DNA from: Bacteroidales bacterium
GTDB lineage: Bacteria; Bacteroidota; Bacteroidia; Bacteroidales; VadinHA17
NCBI GenBank assembly: GCA_027451265.1
Contig: DAIDJT010000069.1
Coordinates: 1-10,390, forward strand
Reading direction: 5' to 3'
Length of the DNA stretch: 10,390 nucleotides
Part shown: piece by piece, positions 5,971 to 10,390 of the stretch
Layout: each line of letters starts with the position of its first letter
How positions within the stretch are numbered: the stretch's first letter is position 1
The notes under the pieces: model-generated
What the model saw: the letters and a program-made list of their open reading frames with translations, nothing else
Databases searched by the model: none
Told to the model about the DNA's origin: nothing
Position numbers and translations under genes: made by a program

Positions 5971-7638
5971 ATGGCAAACTCCGGTAAATCAAAGAGTAAA
6001 GGCAGGCTATGGCAAAATCTGTCAGGGTATTTCAGGTTCAGGTCAACAATTTATGGCAGGGTCGTCAGTATCATTACGGTTGCATCCGTGGTTCTCTTTG
6101 TGGCCTTCAGTGTCATCTTCAGGACGATTTATGTTCAATATTTCCACACCATACTGAAGCAGAACGGGAACAACCTGGGGGCTATCGTTGAAGGCTCTCT
6201 CTACAAATCGATGCTTGAGAATGACAAGAGCACCCTTCACAGCACCCTGGATATCATTAATACGATGCCCGGAATTGATGATGTGAATCTGTATGATCAG
6301 AACAACAACCTCACTTATTCTTCATTCTCTGCAGAATCAGAGCACCACAGCAATCCTGACTGCATCTCATGTCACACAAACCTTGACGAAATGTTTTCAA
6401 GGCGGGAAAGGAGCTACATGATCATTGACGAGAAGAGTGACTGCAGCATGAATCCCGACAAGCCGGGTCAGAGACATCTGCTAATCAGGCGGCCCATTCT
6501 CAATGAGATATCCTGTTATACCGCAGCCTGTCATGCACACAGTGAGAATGACGAGGTCCTGGGATCACTGATTATCAGGATGCCCATGAAGGATCTCGAC
6601 AGTGCCCTGAAGAAATCGTCAGTTGATTTCCTGCTCCTGTCACTTTTCATTACCGCTGCAATTTTATCTGTACTGATCTTTTTTACCAGGAAGAGGATCA
6701 AGGATCCGCTGCACAGCATAATCGCCGCCAGCGAAGCCGTCTCGGCGGGTGAAGTCAAAACGAGGATTGCCATCGGCCCTAACCTGCTTGACGACATGAA
6801 GTTGGTCTCCCAGGCATTCAACAACATGCTTGACAACCTCGACAGGGCTGCAAATGAACTTGAAAACTGGTCGAAACAGCTGGAGTACAAGGTTCAGAAA
6901 AAGTCGGAAGAGCTCTCTGAGGTTCAGAATGAACTGATTAACGTTGAGAGGATAGCATCCCTTGGCAAGCTCTCTGCTTCTGTCGCACATGAGATAAATA
7001 ACCCCCTGTCAGGAATTCTCATTTACACAAAACTCATTTATAAACAGCTTGATAACCAGGAAATAACTCAAAAGAAAAGAGACAATATCCTCAAGCAGCT
7101 CAAGCTTATTGAAGCGGAAACAAAGCGCTGCGGTGATATTGTCAAGGGGCTGCTTGATTTCTCCCGGAAAGATCAGGAAGACTTTGAACCAAAGCATCTC
7201 AATGAAATACTGCAGGGAACATATGAATTAATGGTGCATCACATTAAAATTGCCAATATTACATTCCTGACTGACTTTTCCGCAACCCATGACATGATCT
7301 GGTGCAGTCCAAACCAGATCAAACAGGCATGCATAGCAATCATAGTAAATGCATCCGAAGCTATCTCCGAGAAGGGAGAGATTATCCTCAGGACAAAGAA
7401 TACCGATGACAATACAATCAGGCTCGAAATTTCGGACAATGGCTCCGGAATCGCACCTGAAGACATACCACATATCTTCCAGCCATTCTTTTCCACAAAG
7501 CGGGAAGCAAGAGGAATAGGGCTCGGGCTGGCGATTGTCCACGGAATAGTAACCAATCACAACGGAAGAATTGAAGTGGACTCCGTTGTTGGCAGGGGAA
7601 CCACCGTTTCACTGATTTTCCCTTTAAGAAAAGAATAA
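5971..7638 (+). CDS. Membrane sensor histidine kinase with c-type-haem-like motifs in the periplasmic domain
   Basis: The protein has 555 residues. Membrane helices at about 30-50 and 218-238 bracket a periplasmic sensor domain. That domain contains CISCH (131-135), a standard CXXCH c-type haem motif, and CYTAACH (182-188), a CX4CH variant followed by AH. A lone Cys158 lies between them. A HAMP linker (about 239-292) and a coiled coil (about 293-335) lead into the kinase core. The core shows H-box SVAHEINNP with phospho-acceptor His340, an N-box around Asn460, G1 DNGSGI (489-494), an F-box FQPFFSTK (503-510) and G2 GIGLGLAIV (515-523). It should phosphorylate the response regulator encoded four bases downstream. 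Covalent haem suggests sensing of redox state, oxygen, NO or a similar signal; this is inference. The ATG follows an A-rich leader without a Shine-Dalgarno sequence. Confidence 0.93.
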   Translation: MANSGKSKSKGRLWQNLSGYFRFRSTIYGRVVSIITVASVVLFVAFSVIFRTIYVQYFHTILKQNGNNLGAIVEGSLYKSMLENDKSTLHSTLDIINTMPGIDDVNLYDQNNNLTYSSFSAESEHHSNPDCISCHTNLDEMFSRRERSYMIIDEKSDCSMNPDKPGQRHLLIRRPILNEISCYTAACHAHSENDEVLGSLIIRMPMKDLDSALKKSSVDFLLLSLFITAAILSVLIFFTRKRIKDPLHSIIAASEAVSAGEVKTRIAIGPNLLDDMKLVSQAFNNMLDNLDRAANELENWSKQLEYKVQKKSEELSEVQNELINVERIASLGKLSASVAHEINNPLSGILIYTKLIYKQLDNQEITQKKRDNILKQLKLIEAETKRCGDIVKGLLDFSRKDQEDFEPKHLNEILQGTYELMVHHIKIANITFLTDFSATHDMIWCSPNQIKQACIAIIVNASEAISEKGEIILRTKNTDDNTIRLEISDNGSGIAPEDIPHIFQPFFSTKREARGIGLGLAIVHGIVTNHNGRIEVDSVVGRGTTVSLIFPLRKE

Positions 7639-7642
7639 CCCC

Positions 7643-8989
7643 ATGATCATGGCAGAAAAGATTTCAATACTGATAGTTGATGATGAGGAGTCTGTAAGGG
7701 ACTCACTCCTCAACTGGTTCATCGAGGACGGTTACAGCGTTGAGTGTGCAGAAAATGCCAAGGCAGCACTTCATTTGCTTGAGGACAGGGAGTTTGACAT
7801 TATCCTTGCAGATATCAAGATGCCCGGCATGGACGGCATGGAGATGCACAGAAGGATAAGGGCCCTGAACAGGGACTCCATAGTGATCATCATGACGGCG
7901 TTCGCGTCTGTTGACACTGCAGTGCAGGCACTGAAAGACGGAGCCTTCGATTACATCACCAAGCCCTTTGACCCGGATGATCTTTCGCACCTGATTCGCA
8001 ATGCAGCCGCACAAATCTCGCTGAAGTCAGAAAATGAAACCCTGAAAAAAAGGGTCACCTCCCTTGAGAACATCGATGACCTTATCGGAAAGAGCGAAGC
8101 TATCCGGCAGGTGCTGAAGCAGATTGAAAACGTGGCACAATCGAATTCCTCGGTAATCATCACCGGTGAAAGCGGCACGGGCAAGGAACTTGTGGCCAGG
8201 GCTATTCATGCAAACTCACCTCGCAGGTACTTCCCGATGATAAGCGTTCACTGCGGGGCACTAACGGAAAGTCTCCTCGAGAGTGAACTCTTCGGCCATG
8301 AGAAGGGTGCATTTACAGGCGCCACCTTCAACCGAAAGGGACGCTTCGAGATGGCAGACGGAGGCACAATCTTCCTTGATGAGATAGCAACCATCTCTCC
8401 GAAGATGCAGATCGAACTGCTCAGGGTACTTGAAATGAAAAGCTTCGTCAGAGTGGGAGGCAACAAGGAGATAACATCAGATTTCAGGGTCATCTGTGCC
8501 ACCAACAGGGATCTCAGCAGCATGGTAAAAAACGGCACATTCCGCGAGGATCTCTTTTACAGGCTTAATGTGGTCAACATAAATATCCCGCCACTGCGGG
8601 AAAGGGTTGATGACATTCCTCTCCTTGTCAACCATTTCATTGGCAAATACTGCACCTCCATGAGCAGAGACCTTATAACCATTGAACCTGCAGCATTGAG
8701 ACACCTCGAGAGATTTGAGTTCCCCGGAAATGTCAGGGAGCTTGAGAACATGATTGAGCGGGCCATAGTGATAGGCAATGGCAGGGAGATAAGGCTGAAG
8801 GACCTGCCACTAGGCAGGGAGGTGGCAGACACAACTTTAGAGAGTCTTGATGAGGTTGAGAAGAGGCACATAGAACAGATCCTTGCAAAATACGATTGGA
8901 ATGTTTCACGCTCTGCCAGGGCGCTCAATGTCGACAGGGTGACACTCTACAACAAGATCAGGAAATATGGTCTGAAGCAGCAGAAGTAA
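7643..8989 (+). CDS. NtrC-family sigma-54-dependent response regulator
   Basis: The protein has 448 residues. The receiver domain (about 7-122) has the acidic pair Asp13-Asp14, phospho-acceptor Asp57, Thr85 and Lys107. The AAA+ domain (about 145-385) has Walker A GESGTGKE (175-182), the sigma-54-contacting GAFTGA loop (222-227), Walker B GTIFLDE (241-247) and the arginine-rich IPPLRER segment. A Fis-type helix-turn-helix fills about 420-440. All catalytic and contact residues I checked are intact, so it should be an active enhancer-binding activator. The start is ATG at 7643; a second in-frame ATG at 7649 is equally plausible. It is the likely partner of the upstream haem-type kinase. It probably activates the redox operon through the sigma-54-like promoter at 1173-1188, which is inferred from context only. 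Confidence 0.95.
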   Translation: MIMAEKISILIVDDEESVRDSLLNWFIEDGYSVECAENAKAALHLLEDREFDIILADIKMPGMDGMEMHRRIRALNRDSIVIIMTAFASVDTAVQALKDGAFDYITKPFDPDDLSHLIRNAAAQISLKSENETLKKRVTSLENIDDLIGKSEAIRQVLKQIENVAQSNSSVIITGESGTGKELVARAIHANSPRRYFPMISVHCGALTESLLESELFGHEKGAFTGATFNRKGRFEMADGGTIFLDEIATISPKMQIELLRVLEMKSFVRVGGNKEITSDFRVICATNRDLSSMVKNGTFREDLFYRLNVVNINIPPLRERVDDIPLLVNHFIGKYCTSMSRDLITIEPAALRHLERFEFPGNVRELENMIERAIVIGNGREIRLKDLPLGREVADTTLESLDEVEKRHIEQILAKYDWNVSRSARALNVDRVTLYNKIRKYGLKQQK

Positions 8990-9009
8990 CGGTTACTGAC
9001 ACGCACCCT

Positions 9010-9543
9010 TTGGAAGAAAAGAGGATCATATTGCTTTCCTGTGGCTCCTTTGAAAGGGAGTTCCTGAAAAGGATATCTGGAGAGGTGGAAGCCAGTTTCA
9101 GGCATCCGGCCGTGACGGAGGAGTGCCACCTCGACCTCAGCCCCTTTTACAACCCCGCCAGGAGACAATATGACGGCGACAGGCTGCTGCATCAAATACC
9201 CGGCTGCCCGAAAACAGAATATACCAAGATTATAGGCCTTTTCAGAGTCGATCTTTATATACCCATCCTTACGTATATTTTCGGACAGGCCATCCTGGGA
9301 CAGAAAACCGCAGTTGCATCGGTCTACCGCCTCCGGAACGAGTTGTACGGGCTGAAACCGGATGAAGAACTGCTTCTTTCCAGGACTGTTAAGGAAGTGG
9401 TACATGAACTTGGGCATACATTCGGGCTTATCCACTGTCACTCCATGACATGTGTCATGCGGTCAAGCACATATGTCGAGGAGATCGACCTGAAGGACAC
9501 ATTATTCTGCCCCCGGTGCCGGGCCCTCCTTGATAATCAGTAA
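9010..9543 (+). CDS. amzA: Archaemetzincin-type zinc metalloprotease
   Basis: The protein has 177 residues from the chosen start, close to the usual 180 or so of archaemetzincins. The signature begins HELGHTFGLIHC, matching HEXXHXXGXXHC: three zinc-binding histidines and a catalytic glutamate. It continues with HSMTCVM, and FCPRC follows 16 residues later, giving the second structural zinc site of four cysteines typical of the family. The family is known from archaea, some bacteria and vertebrates; native substrates are poorly defined. No signal peptide is seen, so it is probably cytoplasmic. The start is uncertain: TTG at 9010 gives a good first strand (RIILLSCG), while the only in-frame ATG (8896) lies inside the regulator gene and would add unlike residues. 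It follows the regulator by 20 bases and may be co-transcribed. Confidence 0.88.
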   Translation: MEEKRIILLSCGSFEREFLKRISGEVEASFRHPAVTEECHLDLSPFYNPARRQYDGDRLLHQIPGCPKTEYTKIIGLFRVDLYIPILTYIFGQAILGQKTAVASVYRLRNELYGLKPDEELLLSRTVKEVVHELGHTFGLIHCHSMTCVMRSSTYVEEIDLKDTLFCPRCRALLDNQ

Positions 9544-9559
9544 TCAGCCCCCACATTCA

Positions 9560-9711
9560 CTGCCGGCAGAAAACCAGGCAATAAAAGAAGACTGGTGCTG
9601 CCGGCAGTAAACATGGCAAAAAAGGAGACGGGGTGCTGCCGGCAGTGAACCTGGCAAAAAAGGAGACGGGGTGCTGCCGGCAGTGAACCTGGCAAAAAAT
9701 GAAACGGGATC
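9560..9711. repeat. Four tandem 38-bp repeats in the convergent intergenic region
   Basis: Units start at 9560, 9598, 9636 and 9674, exactly 38 bases apart with no spacers. Each begins with the 10-bp palindrome CTGCCGGCAG. Against the third unit, units 2 and 4 match at 36 and 34 of 38 positions. Unit 1 has decayed to 29 of 38. The period is not a multiple of three and the array lies between converging genes, so it is noncoding. The rest of the 9544-9753 gap holds only the terminator below. Confidence 0.9.
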
Positions 9712-9732
9712 CTCCAGTAAGGAGAACCCCGT
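9694..9732 (-). terminator. Rho-independent terminator for the leftward gene pair
   Basis: Read on the minus strand, ACGGG (9728-9732) pairs with CCCGT (9704-9708). An inner CTCC/GGAG stem (9721-9724 with 9712-9715) closes a five-base loop, with a three-base internal bulge on each side. A T-rich run including six T residues (9694-9699) follows. It lies about 20 bases past the stop of the secreted-protein gene. Its trailing arm and T-run belong to the fourth 38-bp repeat. Confidence 0.55.
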
Positions 9733-9753
9733 CACCAAATCAGGTATAATTCC

Positions 9754-10197
9754 CTATTTCGCCTTGAAGCCGAACATTATTGCCACGCATCCGCTTACAG
9801 GCAGCTGATCCTTTGTTCCGAAGGTGGAAACCTTCACAACCACTTTCAGTTGCTGGCTCGCCTCCAGTTTGAAGTCCCATATCTTGGCAAGTCCCTGTTC
9901 TTTATTGGAATAGAGCACTTTGCCGGTGGCATCATAGACGGTAAACTCAACAGGCGGCATGCCGTCTGCAGAACAAATGGCAAGGCGGTACTCAAGATCA
10001 GAATAAAATGTCTTGTAGAGTTCAGCCTCTTCACCCTCAACCAGAACGGCGGCATGATAGTTTCCGTCATGAAGGTAGGCACCCAGTTCCTTCTTGCAGA
10101 GCGACTTGGCAAAGCCCTTGCACTGAGCGGCAGCTTCCCCCGGACCAAGCAGGGAAAGGAGTACCGTTACCAGTAAAATCTGTATAAGCTGTCTCAT
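9754..10197 (-). CDS. Small secreted protein of unknown function
   Basis: The protein has 147 residues. A clear signal peptide (about 1-24: basic start, hydrophobic LLVTVLLSLLG core, then AAA-Q) directs it to the periplasm or outside. The mature part has cysteines at its start (QCKGFAKSLC), one near the middle (AICSADG) and one near the end (SGCVAIM), which could form two disulfides. The rest looks beta-rich, with a VEFTVYDATGKVLYSN strand pair, suggesting a small sandwich-like fold. I do not recognise the family. The gene begins six bases after the stop of the next gene on the same strand, so the two form an operon, and the terminator at 9694-9732 follows. An overlapping open frame on the plus strand is a shadow. 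Confidence 0.75.
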   Translation of the reverse strand: MRQLIQILLVTVLLSLLGPGEAAAQCKGFAKSLCKKELGAYLHDGNYHAAVLVEGEEAELYKTFYSDLEYRLAICSADGMPPVEFTVYDATGKVLYSNKEQGLAKIWDFKLEASQQLKVVVKVSTFGTKDQLPVSGCVAIMFGFKAK

Positions 10198-10203
10198 GGG
10201 TAT

Positions 10204-10390
10204 CTATTTTACGTATGTGTTTCTGATCTCTGCCACCTTTTCCTTTATGGCCAGGAAAGTATCCTGTTTCATTTCGGACCTTGCTGCTCCTGTTATCTCG
10301 GTCATACCGCTCTCTTCATTGAATTTGGCTGTTGAGGGTGCGGTTGAACGTTCGATCTTGTCAAAAATGATTTTCAGTTCATGAATGGGG
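10204..10390 (-). CDS. C-terminal end of an unrecognised protein (cut by window edge)
   Basis: Sixty-one codons before a TAG stop (10204-10206) are visible; the start is beyond the right edge. The visible part is hydrophilic and probably helical, with a KIIFDKIERST segment and a charged end (AIKEKVAEIRNTYVK). No catalytic motif or membrane segment is seen, and I cannot assign a family. Six bases separate its stop from the ATG of the small secreted protein, so the two are likely co-transcribed. Support comes from the open frame to the edge and the tight spacing. A plus-strand open frame over the same DNA starts nearby but has no better support. Confidence 0.6.
   Translation of the reverse strand, partial: PIHELKIIFDKIERSTAPSTAKFNEESGMTEITGAARSEMKQDTFLAIKEKVAEIRNTYVK

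Noticed and set aside
8896..9009. ATG start for the archaemetzincin inside the regulator gene
   Set aside because: It would overlap the regulator by over 90 bases and add a stretch that only mirrors its helix-turn-helix codons in another frame.
9560..9711. CRISPR array
   Set aside because: Units abut with no unique spacers, there are only four copies, and no cas gene is present.
9850..10384. Two plus-strand open frames opposite the leftward genes
   Set aside because: The minus-strand reading has a clear signal peptide, tight operon spacing and a terminator; the plus frames show no recognisable features.

Overview
The window most likely comes from an anaerobic or facultative member of the Bacteroidota. 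The start codons sit behind A/T-rich leaders with no Shine-Dalgarno sequence, and the protein sequences look like those of that phylum. This assignment is an inference from sequence style, not from a marker gene.

Layout. (1) Positions 1-767, minus strand: the N-terminal half of glucose-6-phosphate 1-dehydrogenase (zwf), cut by the window edge. (2) Positions 768-1231: an A/T-rich divergent regulatory region holding a sigma-54-like promoter, a dyad upstream of it, and two repeats. (3) Positions 1232-5827, plus strand: a four-gene membrane and periplasmic redox module. Its genes encode a secreted PstS-like binding domain fused through one membrane helix to a GcvH-like domain, a Tat-exported four-cluster ferredoxin of the HybA/DmsB type, a HybB/NrfD-type quinone-interacting membrane protein, and a second membrane-anchored GcvH-like protein. 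That last protein is a paralogue of the C-terminal half of the first. (4) Positions 5971-8989: a two-component pair, made of a sensor kinase with c-type-haem-like motifs in its periplasmic domain and an NtrC-type, sigma-54-dependent response regulator. (5) Positions 9010-9543: an archaemetzincin-type zinc metalloprotease. (6) Positions 9544-9753: a convergent intergenic gap with four 38-bp tandem repeats and a terminator. (7) Positions 9754-10390, minus strand: a small secreted protein and the end of another gene, neither recognised.

How it may work (inference). The Fe-S protein and the HybB-like protein resemble the electron-transfer half of a membrane-bound hydrogenase or reductase that exchanges electrons with the quinone pool, but no catalytic subunit is present. 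Instead the pair is flanked by two GcvH-like proteins predicted to face the cytoplasm. Both lack the lipoyl-lysine at the expected position, and both share a C-terminal tail. A haem-bearing sensor kinase and a GAFTGA-containing activator follow directly, and a sigma-54-like promoter lies before the first gene. The simplest reading is a self-contained, redox-responsive respiratory module. I do not recognise a characterised system with this composition.
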